NCBI GenBank assembly: GCA_963676075.2
Contig: CAXXNZ010000006.1
Location: forward strand, 23,176-87,175
Direction: 5' to 3'
From: JAHJQZ01 sp963676075
GTDB taxonomy: Bacteria; Pseudomonadota; Alphaproteobacteria; Rhizobiales; Devosiaceae
DNA length: 64,000 bases
In this document: one piece after another, positions 7,242-15,922 of the stretch
Layout: the number at the start of each line of letters is the position of its first letter
Numbering within the stretch: position 1 is the first letter of the stretch
Made by a program: the position numbers and the translations under genes
Notes under the pieces: model-generated
What the model saw: only the letters and a program-made list of their open reading frames with translations
What the model was told of the DNA's origin: nothing
Database searches by the model: none

Positions 7242-9509
7242 ATGCGTTTGTTGCCTGATGGGCGGACCGCGCCAGCGACAACCGAGGACATGACTGCCAA
7301 TCAGGACAGTCTCGAAGCCGAAGGCATCATGTCATGCTCGCCCCAGCGCGAAGACCGGTCCGCCGGTTGTGACAAGCAGCCGGATGCGCCAAGCGACATG
7401 GCTGCCGTCGATGCAGTCATCAATCTCAGATTGCAGGCTGCCATCGCCCAGATTCCACAGGGCTTTGCAATTTTCGATGCCGGCCACAAGCTGGTCGTGT
7501 GCAACGACGCCTTCTGCCGAACCTACAGCCTGTCTGCCGACATCTGCCGGCCTGGCGTGTCCTTCTGGGACATTCTCCATCACGGTGGCAAAAAGGGCTT
7601 CCAGGCTGCCACAAACAATTTCAGCTGGGATGAGCTGAGACAGCTGATTTCCAAGAAGGAATCCTGGAGTGCGATCGCGCCGGCGCAGAACGGGCGCATG
7701 ATGAGCACAATCCACGAGCCACTGCAGGACGGCGGCTGGATGTCCCTGATCGAGGACGTCACCGAGAAGCAGCAGCGCCATCATGTAGAAATGGAGCGAC
7801 TTCGCGAGGCAGAGGCGCAAACCATCCGTTTCAACGCCGCGATCGCCAACATGAGCCAGGGCTTGTCGATGTTCGATGCCGACCGCAAGCTCATCATCTG
7901 CAACGACAGCTTCGCTCGGCTTTACGGTCTTCCGGTGGCGTTGACACGCCCGGGCACGGACATCGCCGATATCATCAGGCACCGGGCCTCGATCAAGATG
8001 ATCGAGACCGATGCGACGCTCGAGTCGATGATGGCGTTCATCGAACACACAGCCACCGACCGCGCCGCGTTCAAGGGCGTGCGTTCCATGCAGAACGGTC
8101 GGGTCGTCATGGTCAATCACCAACCCCTGCTCGATGGCGGCTGGTTGTCCACCCACGAGGACATCACCAGCCAGCACCACAATGCCGAACTCATTCATTT
8201 CATGGCCCGGCACGACAATCTGACCGGCCTGCCAAATCGCGCAGCGTTCCTGGAGACCCTGGCCGACGCCGAGCGCGGCATTGCCACCGGCGACCGCATG
8301 GCGGTGTTCAGCATCGATCTCGACAGGTTCAAGGACGTCAATGACGCTTTCGGCCATCCGATTGGCGACGCAGTCCTGGAAGCGATAGGCGAGCGTCTGC
8401 GTAGCGAATTTGAAGGCTTCGGCGTTGCCGGACGGCTCGGCGGCGATGATTTTGCCGCTCTTGTCGGTCCACTTGGCTCCGAAGAAGAGGCCCTGCGTCT
8501 TGCCGAATCCGTGCTCATCAGCGTGCGGCGGCCGCTAACGGTCGGAGATACGACCGTGTTTTGCGAAGCATCGATCGGCATCGCCCTGGCGCCACGGCAT
8601 GGCCGTGAGGCCAACCAGTTGATTTATTGCGCCGATCTTGCCCTCAGCCTGGCAAAATCCGGCGAAAGCCAAGGCTGGTGCCTGTTCGAACCCGACATGG
8701 ACCGCGCCCAGCGTCGTCGGCTGACCATCGAGCATGGCTTGCACAAGGCTCTGGAAAACGACAGCCTGACGCTGGCTTATCAGCCGTTGATTACGCTGGA
8801 GACCGGGCGGGTTTCGTGCTGCGAAGCGCTCATGCGTTGGGAATGCCCGGACCTCGGAACGGTTTCGCCCGCCGAGTTCATTCCTGTCGCAGAGGAAACC
8901 GGTCTCATTCGCGACATCGGTGTCAAAGCGCTCGAATCCGCCTGCAGGGAAGCAGCAAACTGGCCCGACCACATAAGTGTGGCCGTCAACGTCTCCCCCG
9001 TGCAGTTCCGCGGCGACGATCTGGTCGGCCACGTGGCCCACGCGTTGAAGGTGTCGGGATTGGACCCGAAGCGGCTCGAACTCGAGATAACCGAATCGCT
9101 GTTTCTGGCCGACGACGCCCATAACCTCGAGATGCTGCACCGGTTGCGCGAGCTCGGCGTCCGTTTCGCGCTCGATGATTTCGGCACCGGCTATTCCTCG
9201 CTGGCTTACATGCTGCGCTTCCCGTTCCACAAGGTGAAGATCGATCGCTCGATCATCTCAACCGTTTCCGAGAAGCCGGAAACCGCGACGATGATCTCGG
9301 CGATCGTCGATCTGTGCCGAGGTCTCAATATGCTGACAGTGGCCGAAGGCATCGAGACGGAGGAACAGTTGGCCTTGGTTGCCGCCCGCGGTTGCAATGA
9401 GGTGCAAGGCTATATCTTCGCGCCGGCCCTGCCGGGCACGAGGATCAGGGAATTACTCGGCCGCAAGCATATCGATGCCAAAGACCTGCAGAGCGCCCTG
9501 TCTGCCTGA
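7242..9509 (+). CDS. PAS-GGDEF-EAL c-di-GMP signalling protein
   Basis: 755 aa, with no membrane helix or signal peptide, so probably cytosolic. It carries two related PAS-like modules (IPQGFAIFDAGHKLVVCNDAF and MSQGLSMFDADRKLIICNDSF), then a GGDEF domain whose active site reads GGDDF (residues about 400-404), then an EAL domain with EAL at about 528-530 and DDFGTGYSS at about 645-653. GGDDF differs from the GGDEF/GGEEF consensus, so cyclase activity is uncertain. The EAL residues look intact, which favours c-di-GMP hydrolysis. The ATG at 7242 follows GGGGACCGA; 7291 is an alternative. It stands alone. Confidence 0.9.
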   Translation: MRLLPDGRTAPATTEDMTANQDSLEAEGIMSCSPQREDRSAGCDKQPDAPSDMAAVDAVINLRLQAAIAQIPQGFAIFDAGHKLVVCNDAFCRTYSLSADICRPGVSFWDILHHGGKKGFQAATNNFSWDELRQLISKKESWSAIAPAQNGRMMSTIHEPLQDGGWMSLIEDVTEKQQRHHVEMERLREAEAQTIRFNAAIANMSQGLSMFDADRKLIICNDSFARLYGLPVALTRPGTDIADIIRHRASIKMIETDATLESMMAFIEHTATDRAAFKGVRSMQNGRVVMVNHQPLLDGGWLSTHEDITSQHHNAELIHFMARHDNLTGLPNRAAFLETLADAERGIATGDRMAVFSIDLDRFKDVNDAFGHPIGDAVLEAIGERLRSEFEGFGVAGRLGGDDFAALVGPLGSEEEALRLAESVLISVRRPLTVGDTTVFCEASIGIALAPRHGREANQLIYCADLALSLAKSGESQGWCLFEPDMDRAQRRRLTIEHGLHKALENDSLTLAYQPLITLETGRVSCCEALMRWECPDLGTVSPAEFIPVAEETGLIRDIGVKALESACREAANWPDHISVAVNVSPVQFRGDDLVGHVAHALKVSGLDPKRLELEITESLFLADDAHNLEMLHRLRELGVRFALDDFGTGYSSLAYMLRFPFHKVKIDRSIISTVSEKPETATMISAIVDLCRGLNMLTVAEGIETEEQLALVAARGCNEVQGYIFAPALPGTRIRELLGRKHIDAKDLQSALSA

Positions 9510-9590
9510 GGTTTTTCTCCTCACGAAAGCGGAGACGGCTTCAGAGCCTGCCGACGGTGTCGCGGATCATCTCGCTGTTTCCTGAAAACG

Positions 9591-10811
9591 CTAAAGACCC
9601 AATCCCCGCATCAACCTGGGTTCGCTGCCGCCCGCAGCGGCGGCATGGCGGATCAGCGCCGACTTGACCGGTCCCAGCCGGTCGACGACGCCGATGCCGA
9701 GATCCCTGAGGGCGCGCACCGGCGGCACATCATTTGAGAACAGGCGGTTGAGCCCGTCCGTCGCCATCGCCATAAGCGCCGTATCGAAGCGCCGCCAGCC
9801 TGTGTAGGCGCCAAGGATGTCAGCGGAGCCGTGATCCTGCCCGAGGCGCAACGCGTTGATGACGAGTTCGGTGAGCGCCGCGACATCCTTGAGGCCGAGA
9901 TTGAGACCCTGCCCGGCAATGGGATGAACGACATGGGCCGCGTCGCCGATCAGCGCCAGCCGTTCGGCGTGGAACTGACGGGCGATCTGCAGCCTCAATG
10001 GGAAGACCTGAACCTGGTCGACCACGTCGACAGACCCGAGCACCGAGCCCATGGCCTGTTCGATGACATCTGCCAGTTCTTCAGGCGGCAATTCCTTGAG
10101 CCGGCGGGCTTCCTCGGTGGTTTCGGTGAAGACCAGCGAAGACCGGTTTCCGGGCAGCGGCAGGCTGGCGAAAGGCCCGGCGGGTCGGAAATGCTCCCAT
10201 GCCGTTTCTTCGTGATCGCGCGTATGCGCGATGGTCGTGACCACACCCGACTGGCCATAGGCGTGGCCAATTGTGGTGATGCCGGCCCATTTCCTGAGAT
10301 TCGATTGTGCGCCGTCAGCGGCAACGACCAGTGGCGCAGCGATCACCGTACCGTCGGCAAGCACCAGCCGCGCCTTGCCGGCACTGGACTGGAAGCTGGC
10401 GATCTCGGCCGGACCGATGAGCTCGACATTGTCGGCCAGGCGCCCGAGCAGCGTGCGGATCAGCACCATGTTCGGCACCATATGAGCATAAGGCAGACCT
10501 GGCGCGACATCGCCGTCAAAGCTCAGAAACAGTGGCCGCGAGACATCGCCCCTTCCGGAATCCGTGATCCGCATCGATTTGATCGGCGCCGCCTCCGGCG
10601 CGATCTCGTCCCAGAGTCCAAGGGTTTCGAGCACGCGTGTGACCCCGGCGGCAAGCGCCGAGGCGCGCGCATCGGAGGGCACGGAGAACGGACGTCGGTC
10701 GAGGACAACTACGGACAGCTCGGGCTGGAAATGCACAAGGCTCGCCGCAAGCGCCAGGCCCACCGGACCGCCGCCGACAATCGCAACGTCGCACGTCTTT
10801 TCGCTCACCAT
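9591..10811 (-). CDS. UbiH/UbiF/COQ6-family FAD-dependent hydroxylase
   Basis: Flavin monooxygenase of 406 aa, probably hydroxylating the ubiquinone ring. The N-terminal dinucleotide fold is CDVAIVGGGPVGLALAASL, the middle motif is VVAADGAQSNLRKWAG, and LALIGDAAHVVHPIAGQGLN is the GDAAH FAD-binding motif with the GQGLN extension typical of this family. The ATG at 10811 follows AGGGAGTTGCAC; the open frame continues upstream without conserved sequence. In many Rhizobiales this gene lies beside glnK-amtB, as it does here. Which ring position it hydroxylates cannot be read from the sequence. Confidence 0.9.
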   Translation of the reverse strand: MVSEKTCDVAIVGGGPVGLALAASLVHFQPELSVVVLDRRPFSVPSDARASALAAGVTRVLETLGLWDEIAPEAAPIKSMRITDSGRGDVSRPLFLSFDGDVAPGLPYAHMVPNMVLIRTLLGRLADNVELIGPAEIASFQSSAGKARLVLADGTVIAAPLVVAADGAQSNLRKWAGITTIGHAYGQSGVVTTIAHTRDHEETAWEHFRPAGPFASLPLPGNRSSLVFTETTEEARRLKELPPEELADVIEQAMGSVLGSVDVVDQVQVFPLRLQIARQFHAERLALIGDAAHVVHPIAGQGLNLGLKDVAALTELVINALRLGQDHGSADILGAYTGWRRFDTALMAMATDGLNRLFSNDVPPVRALRDLGIGVVDRLGPVKSALIRHAAAAGGSEPRLMRGLGL

Positions 10812-11115
10812 GTGCAACTCCCTACCCTTGGTGTTCGTCTCTGCTTGTGACTCGCCCGCCGCGCCAAGGCAACGGTTTCGCCGCGATACTGGCAAGTCGC
10901 GGGATCGGTTAGCCGCAACGATCGGCGCGCCATGCGGCAAAAATCGGGTCGTTGAACGCGAGATTTCGACCGGTCCCGTGCTTGCCACATGAGAGGGCAT
11001 GTGACCACCGCGTGTGCACAAGCCCGCCGGTAGCGGCATCAATTGTCCGACGGTGAATCCACCGATCTCAGATATAACCGAACAAATTCAATGCATTACC
11101 AGAACGTCTTACGCC

Positions 11116-11131
11116 TTGGCACGCCGCTTGA
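11116..11131 (+). promoter_or_regulatory. Sigma-54-like promoter before glnK copy 1
   Basis: TTGGCACGCCGCTTGA matches the -24 TGGCAC block and has the correct 5-bp gap to a -12 TTG, but ends in A where GC is usual. It lies 43 bases before the start codon in the 363-bp gap between the hydroxylase and glnK. Nothing else was recognised in that gap. Confidence 0.6.
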
Positions 11132-11174
11132 GTCTTATCGGGCATCTACCTGTCGAGGCAAGAAAGGACACCGG

Positions 11175-11513
11175 ATGAAATACGTGGTTGCGATCATCAA
11201 GCCATCGCGGCTGGAGGATGTGCGCCAGGCGCTCAGCGAACTGGATGTGCACGGCATCACCGTCACCGAAGTCAAGGGATATGGCCGGCAGAAGGGCCAT
11301 TCCGAAATCTACCGGGGCACCGAGTATGCGGTGCATTTTCTTCCCAAGCTCAAGCTTGAGATCGCCGTCGACGATGCCCTGGTGGATCCGGTTGTCACCG
11401 CCGTCAAGCAGGGCGCCCAGACAGGCCGCATTGGCGATGGCAAGGTCTTTGTCCTCGATCTGCTCGACGTCATCCGCATCCGCACCGGCGAAACCGGGGT
11501 GGAAGCGCTGTGA
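11175..11513 (+). CDS. glnK: PII nitrogen regulatory protein, copy 1
   Basis: 112 aa, a trimeric signal protein that reads ATP/ADP, 2-oxoglutarate and glutamine status and blocks ammonium channels. The T-loop GRQKGHSEIYRGTEY keeps the uridylylated Tyr51. TGRIGDGKVFVLDL is the B-loop and RIRTGETG the C-loop. It differs from copy 2 at about 28 positions by eye, so it is the most divergent of the three PII proteins here. The ATG at 11175 follows AGAAAGGA. It has its own sigma-54-like promoter and is not directly followed by an amt gene, the next gene being a second glnK. Confidence 0.94.
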   Translation: MKYVVAIIKPSRLEDVRQALSELDVHGITVTEVKGYGRQKGHSEIYRGTEYAVHFLPKLKLEIAVDDALVDPVVTAVKQGAQTGRIGDGKVFVLDLLDVIRIRTGETGVEAL

Positions 11514-11521
11514 GCCGTCGG

Positions 11522-11533
11522 CCCGGATCCGGG
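11522..11533. other. 12-bp perfect palindrome after glnK copy 1
   Basis: CCCGGATCCGGG lies 9 bases after the glnK copy 1 stop. It could form a short stem without a T-run. The rest of the 341-bp gap to glnK copy 2 shows only the sigma-54-like promoter at 11776. Confidence 0.3.
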
Positions 11534-11775
11534 GTCAAAGACGACGTCGCAGGTACCGTGGCCGGTGTCGGCCGTTGGTCCTTTTCCAACGCTATGGGCG
11601 GACGAGACAGCGGCTCAGCGCAATGGTTTACGCATGCTTTCGCTTGCTGCTCACTTTTTGATCACGCCTGCCACCTTGTGAGCAATTTGTGTGCACATGG
11701 CCCGGTTGATTCCAGGCAGAAATGTGAGCTGCCCAATAACCACTTGATTCTGCTTACTAATTAATTGCGGCGAAT

Positions 11776-11791
11776 CTGGCACACAGCTTGA
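11776..11791 (+). promoter_or_regulatory. Sigma-54-like promoter before glnK copy 2
   Basis: CTGGCACACAGCTTGA has a perfect -24 TGGCAC and a 5-bp spacer to TTG, with A in place of the final C. It lies 63 bases before glnK copy 2 and would drive the glnK-amt pair. Confidence 0.6.
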
Positions 11792-11854
11792 GAGCAAACC
11801 TGTCGGGCTCAGTTCTCGCCACCGCCCAAGTGCAAGACAAGAGGAACCTTCGTA

Positions 11855-12193
11855 ATGAAATTCGTGACTGCCATCATCAAGCCGTCTCGGCTCGAGCACG
11901 TCCGCGAAGCATTGAACGCTTTGGACGTCCACGGCATGACCGTGACCGAGGTGAAAGGCTTCGGGCGCCAGAAAGGCCATTCCGAAATTTACCGCGGCGC
12001 CGAATACGAGGTGCATTTCCTTCCCAAGCTCAAGCTCGAAGTCGCCGTCGATGACGCCCAGACCGACGCCGTGATCGCCGCAATTCGGGAAGCCGCAAGC
12101 ACCGGCAAGATCGGTGACGGCAAGATTTTCGTGCTCGACCTCGAGCAGGCCACCCGCATCCGTACCGGAGAAACCGGTTCGGAGGCCCTGTAG
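11855..12193 (+). CDS. glnK: PII nitrogen regulatory protein, copy 2
   Basis: 112 aa with the intact T-loop GRQKGHSEIYRGAEY (Tyr51), B-loop TGKIGDGKIFVLDL and C-loop RIRTGETG. By eye it differs from copy 3 at only about 10 residues. The coding DNA of the pair carries many synonymous changes, so the likeness reflects selection on the protein rather than a very recent copy. It lies 29 bases before amt copy 1, the usual glnK-amtB operon arrangement, in which GlnK docks on the transporter when glutamine rises. Confidence 0.95.
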   Translation: MKFVTAIIKPSRLEHVREALNALDVHGMTVTEVKGFGRQKGHSEIYRGAEYEVHFLPKLKLEVAVDDAQTDAVIAAIREAASTGKIGDGKIFVLDLEQATRIRTGETGSEAL

Positions 12194-12222
12194 AACCGCC
12201 TGATACGCACTGGAGACACACT

Positions 12223-13545
12223 ATGACTGATTTCAAACTTTCGAGGATCGCGGGCACGGCGCTGATTGCCACGCTTGCCCTGACCGTTCCGGCGCTGGCT
12301 CAGGATGCCGCCGAGGCGCCCGTTTACGCCGACGCAGCTTCGGTTGCTTTCACATTCAACACCTTCTCGTTCCTGGTCACCGGCTTTCTGGTGATGTGGA
12401 TGGCCGCCGGCTTCGCCATGCTTGAAGCGGGCCTCGTGCGCCGCAAGAACGTCGCCATGCAGTCGATGAAGAACATCACGCTGTATTCGGTTGCGGGCCT
12501 GCTGTTCTGGCTTGTCGGCTACAACCTCATGTACATGAACGTTGCCGACAATGGCGGTTTCTTCGGCGTGCCGATTCCGGTCAGCTTGCCCGATCCCGCC
12601 GCCGAGCTGAGCGGCGACTATGCGGCCGGTTCCGACTGGTTCTTCCAGATGGTGTTCTGTGCCACCGCCGCTTCCGTCGTTTCCGGTACCGTGGCCGAGC
12701 GCATCAAGTTCTGGCCGTTCATGTTCTTCACCGTTGTCCTGACCGCGATCATCTATCCGATCACCGGCTCCTGGCAGTGGGGCGGCGGCTGGCTGGCCCA
12801 GATGGGCTTCTCCGATTTCGCCGGTTCGACGCTGGTGCACTCGGTCGGTGGCTGGGCCGCCCTCTCCGGCGCCCTGATCCTCGGCGCGCGCAAGGGCAAG
12901 TACGGTCCCAACGGCTCGGTCACCCCGATGCCCGGTTCCTCCATCCCGCTCGCCACGCTCGGTACTTTCATCCTGTGGCTCGGCTGGTTCGGCTTCAACG
13001 GCGGTTCGCAGCTGGCGCTTGACGGTTTCGAGAACGCCTCGGCCATCTCCCGCATCTTCGTCAACACCAACCTGGCCGCTGCTGCCGGCGTGGTCGCCGT
13101 CATGATCCTGACCCAGCTTCTGTACAAGAAGGTCGACGTCACCATGGTGCTCAACGGCGCCCTGGCCGGCCTGGTCTCGATCACCGCCGAACCGCTTGCC
13201 CCGACCCCGTTGATCGCCATCTTCGTCGGCGCCATCGGCGGCGTCATCGTGGTCTTTGCGGTGCCGATGCTCGACAAGCTGAAGATCGACGACGTTGTCG
13301 GCGCCATCCCGGTTCACCTGTTGAGCGGTATCTGGGGCACCCTCATCGTGCCGCTGTCGAACTCGGGCACCAGCTACGGCACCCAGATCGTCGGTATCGT
13401 CGCCATCGGCGTGTTCACCTTCGTGGTGTCCAGCGTGGTGTGGTTTGCCTTGAAGGCCACAACCGGCCTGCGTGTCACCGAGGAAGAGGAAGCGCTCGGC
13501 CTCGACAAGACAGAGGTCGGTGTCGAAGCCTATCCGGAATTCTAG
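12223..13545 (+). CDS. amt: Ammonium transporter Amt, copy 1
   Basis: 440 aa. The N-terminal signal peptide ends near PALAQDAAE, followed by about eleven membrane helices. The pore twin histidines lie in FSDFAGSTLVHSVGGW and GAIPVHLLSGIWG. The cytoplasmic tail carries RVTEEEEALGLDKTEVG, where PII proteins contact the channel. GSWQWGGGWLAQMGF and the long loop SLPDPAAELSGDYAAGSDWF differ from the AmtB-like copy 2, so this is a separate Amt lineage. It is in one operon with glnK copy 2. Confidence 0.94.
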   Translation: MTDFKLSRIAGTALIATLALTVPALAQDAAEAPVYADAASVAFTFNTFSFLVTGFLVMWMAAGFAMLEAGLVRRKNVAMQSMKNITLYSVAGLLFWLVGYNLMYMNVADNGGFFGVPIPVSLPDPAAELSGDYAAGSDWFFQMVFCATAASVVSGTVAERIKFWPFMFFTVVLTAIIYPITGSWQWGGGWLAQMGFSDFAGSTLVHSVGGWAALSGALILGARKGKYGPNGSVTPMPGSSIPLATLGTFILWLGWFGFNGGSQLALDGFENASAISRIFVNTNLAAAAGVVAVMILTQLLYKKVDVTMVLNGALAGLVSITAEPLAPTPLIAIFVGAIGGVIVVFAVPMLDKLKIDDVVGAIPVHLLSGIWGTLIVPLSNSGTSYGTQIVGIVAIGVFTFVVSSVVWFALKATTGLRVTEEEEALGLDKTEVGVEAYPEF

Positions 13546-13561
13546 CGTTCCGAACAACACT

Positions 13562-13588
13562 GGTGGCTCGGGCTCGGCCCGGGCCACC
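13562..13588 (+). terminator. Hairpin after amt copy 1
   Basis: GGTGGCTCGGGC and GCCCGGGCCACC form a 12-bp stem with one G.U and a 3-nt loop, 17 bases after the stop. There is no T-run. It is the likely 3' end of the glnK-amt transcript. The remainder of the 362-bp gap holds only the promoter at 13830. Confidence 0.55.
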
Positions 13589-13829
13589 TGCCCTGCCAGG
13601 CGCGGCGCACGGTTTATGGCCCAAAGGCTCCGACATAGGACTGTGTCCCCTACCTGACAAAACTCTCTTAGCCGTCACAGCCGCCCTGTTTTCGGTTTGA
13701 CCCGCCGTCCGGCGGAATGACGATGAAAGCGAGAATTTCTGTCTGGACCAACCATCGGAACGCTCCGATGCCAGACCATGAGAAACAAGGCTTGCTGCTC
13801 ACCCCGGTGCAATTGCTGGTGAACTGGAT

Positions 13830-13845
13830 TTGGCACGATACTGGC
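13830..13845 (+). promoter_or_regulatory. Sigma-54-like promoter before glnK copy 3
   Basis: TTGGCACGATACTGGC has the -24 TGGCAC and a -12 TGGC that keeps the invariant GC ten bases after the GG. It lies 62 bases before glnK copy 3. Confidence 0.55.
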
Positions 13846-13907
13846 ATGGTGTTGAAGGAACCGCCGGTCGGTCCGCCGCCCGGGAGTGAGAGAGAAGGAA
13901 TGATCCC

Positions 13908-14246
13908 ATGAAATTCATCGTCGCCATCGTCAAGCCATCGCGGCTCGAGCACGTTCGCGAGGCGCTCAACGCCCTGGACGTGCACGGCATGACCGTGACC
14001 GAGGTCAAGGGCTTCGGACGCCAGAAGGGCCACTCGGAAATCTACCGCGGCGCCGAATATGAAGTGCACTTCCTGCCCAAACTCAAAATCGAAGTCGCCA
14101 TCGACGACGCCCAGGCCGAGGCCGTGACTGCCGCAATTCGCGACGCCGCCACCACCGGCAAGATCGGCGACGGCAAGATTTTCGTGCTCGACCTCGAGCA
14201 GGCCACACGCATCCGCACCGGCGAAACCGGTTCAGAGGCTCTCTGA
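13908..14246 (+). CDS. glnK: PII nitrogen regulatory protein, copy 3
   Basis: 112 aa. The T-loop is identical to copy 2, with Tyr51, and B- and C-loops are intact. Most of the roughly ten differences from copy 2 are conservative and cluster at the N-terminus and residues 61-83, outside the ligand loops. The gene sits 24 bases before amt copy 2. The start has a clear AGAGAAGGA. With its own sigma-54-like promoter it should be induced under nitrogen limitation through NtrC. Confidence 0.95.
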   Translation: MKFIVAIVKPSRLEHVREALNALDVHGMTVTEVKGFGRQKGHSEIYRGAEYEVHFLPKLKIEVAIDDAQAEAVTAAIRDAATTGKIGDGKIFVLDLEQATRIRTGETGSEAL

Positions 14247-14270
14247 CAGCCATCACTGGAGTACACGAAG

Positions 14271-15563
14271 ATGAACAAATCCAAACTCGGCCTGGCGGGT
14301 GTGCTGTCCGCATTGGCCGCGCTGCAGGCCCTGCCCGCAGTCGCGCAGGAAGCTGAGCCGGCAATATCGGCGGGAGATACGGCGTGGATGCTGACATCCA
14401 CCGCTCTTGTGCTGATGATGACCATTCCGGGTCTGGCCCTGTTCTATGGCGGCATGGTGCGCCGCAAGAACGTGCTCGCCACCATCATGCAAAGCTTTGC
14501 CATCACGGCGCTGATGTCCGTGATCTGGTTTATCGTCGGGTACTCGATCGCCTTTAGCGATGGCGGCCCGCTCAATGCTTTCATGGGCGGCTTCTCGGCC
14601 TTCATGCATAGCGGTGTGAGCGTCGACAGCGTCTCCGGAACCATCCCGACCTATGTCTTCTCGATGTTCCAGATGACGTTCGCCATCATCACCCCGGCGC
14701 TGATCGCCGGCGCCTTTGCCGAGCGCATGAAGTTCTCGGCAATGCTGCTGTTCACGGGACTGTGGTCGATCATCGTCTATGCACCGGTGGCGCACTGGGT
14801 CTGGGGCGGAGGCTTCCTCTCCGACGCCGGCGTGCTCGATTTCGCCGGTGGCACCGTGGTCCATATCAACGCCGGTATCGCAGGCCTGGTGGCGGCGCTG
14901 GTCATGGGTCCGCGCAAGGGCTACGGCACCACCAACATGGCGCCGCACAACCTCACCTGGTCGGTCACTGGCGCAGGCCTTCTCTGGGTTGGCTGGTTCG
15001 GCTTCAATGCCGGTTCGGAACTGGCTGCCGACGGCGTTGCCGGCATCGCCATGATGAACACCCAGGTTGCCACCGCCGCCGCGGCGCTGACCTGGATGTT
15101 CGCCGAGTGGATCATCATCAAGAAGCCGAGCGTGCTCGGCATCATTTCAGGCGCTGTCGCCGGCCTTGTCGCGGTCACGCCGGCCTCCGGCTGGGTCGAT
15201 CCCACCGGTGCCTTCGTCATCGGCATCATTGCAGGCATCGGCTGCTATTTCGGCGCCGCCCATCTCAAGAAAATGCTTGGCTATGACGACAGCCTCGACG
15301 CCTTCGGCGTGCATGGCATCGGCGGCATCATCGGTGCCCTGCTGACCGGCGTGTTCGCGTCCGAGGCGGTTGGCGGCGTTGCCGGCGGCTTCGGCCAGCT
15401 CATGACCCAGGCCTATGGCGTCATCGTCACCATCATCTGGTCCGGTGTTGCCTCCTTCGTCATCCTCATGGTGGTCAAGGCCCTGGTCGGCCTGCGTCCC
15501 TCCGAATCCGAGGAAGAAGAAGGCCTCGACATCGCGCTCCACGGCGAGCGCGTCGCCGACTAG
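14271..15563 (+). CDS. amtB: Ammonium transporter AmtB, copy 2
   Basis: 430 aa. A signal peptide is cut near PAVAQEAEP, then about eleven helices follow. This is the canonical proteobacterial AmtB: GLALFYGGMVRRKNVL, GTVVHINAGIAGLVAALVMG (first pore histidine) and DAFGVHGIGGIIGALLTG (second pore histidine). The cytoplasmic tail GLRPSESEEEEGLDIALHGER is the GlnK-docking region. It pairs with glnK copy 3 and is followed by a strong hairpin terminator at 15660. It conducts ammonium/ammonia across the inner membrane. Confidence 0.96.
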   Translation: MNKSKLGLAGVLSALAALQALPAVAQEAEPAISAGDTAWMLTSTALVLMMTIPGLALFYGGMVRRKNVLATIMQSFAITALMSVIWFIVGYSIAFSDGGPLNAFMGGFSAFMHSGVSVDSVSGTIPTYVFSMFQMTFAIITPALIAGAFAERMKFSAMLLFTGLWSIIVYAPVAHWVWGGGFLSDAGVLDFAGGTVVHINAGIAGLVAALVMGPRKGYGTTNMAPHNLTWSVTGAGLLWVGWFGFNAGSELAADGVAGIAMMNTQVATAAAALTWMFAEWIIIKKPSVLGIISGAVAGLVAVTPASGWVDPTGAFVIGIIAGIGCYFGAAHLKKMLGYDDSLDAFGVHGIGGIIGALLTGVFASEAVGGVAGGFGQLMTQAYGVIVTIIWSGVASFVILMVVKALVGLRPSESEEEEGLDIALHGERVAD

Positions 15564-15659
15564 CAAACTTGCGGAAGCGCAGCCAACCTGACCGGCGGCG
15601 CTTCCGTTGTGATCTGGAGCGGCATGGCCCTTCGTCCCGCCGTTCCCCTCGACAGGCAA

Positions 15660-15696
15660 ACCCCTTGGTTCTGCGAAGCACCAGGGGGTTTTTGTT
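15660..15696 (+). terminator. Rho-independent terminator after amtB copy 2
   Basis: CCCCTTGGT and ACCAGGGGG pair over nine positions with one G.U, followed by a T-rich run. It lies about 100 bases after the amtB stop. The 359-bp gap to the next amt gene otherwise holds the promoter at 15837. Confidence 0.75.
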
Positions 15697-15836
15697 TTGA
15701 TGCAATTTTAAGCAAAGCGCCGCCCATTTGGGCGCCTATTCGCCTGTTTCGTGGGCGGTGGCTTTGTATTTCGTTCCAGCACCACTCGATCTTGGGAAAA
15801 ACCCCGCGTTTCGATCAGGTTCGCGCTCCTCAAATT

Positions 15837-15852
15837 CTGGCACAGGTCTTGT
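15837..15852 (+). promoter_or_regulatory. Sigma-54-like promoter before amt copy 3
   Basis: CTGGCACAGGTCTTGT has a perfect -24 TGGCAC and a 5-bp spacer to TTGT. It lies 70 bases before the amt start, so this third transporter appears to be transcribed alone. Confidence 0.55.
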
Positions 15853-15922
15853 TAGCTGCAGGGCGGCGTCGCAAAGGCGCCAAATCGGGCCGCCCGGCCT
15901 GATGGGAGTGAGGAGATCTTCG

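Noticed and set aside
11989..13587. 532-codon minus-strand frame opposite amt copy 1
   Set aside because: Its His/Asp/Gly-rich composition is a reading of Amt codons in reverse; the Amt protein is clear.
13717..13911. 64-codon frame between amt copy 1 and glnK copy 3
   Set aside because: It covers the sigma-54-like promoter, has no ribosome site and no family likeness.
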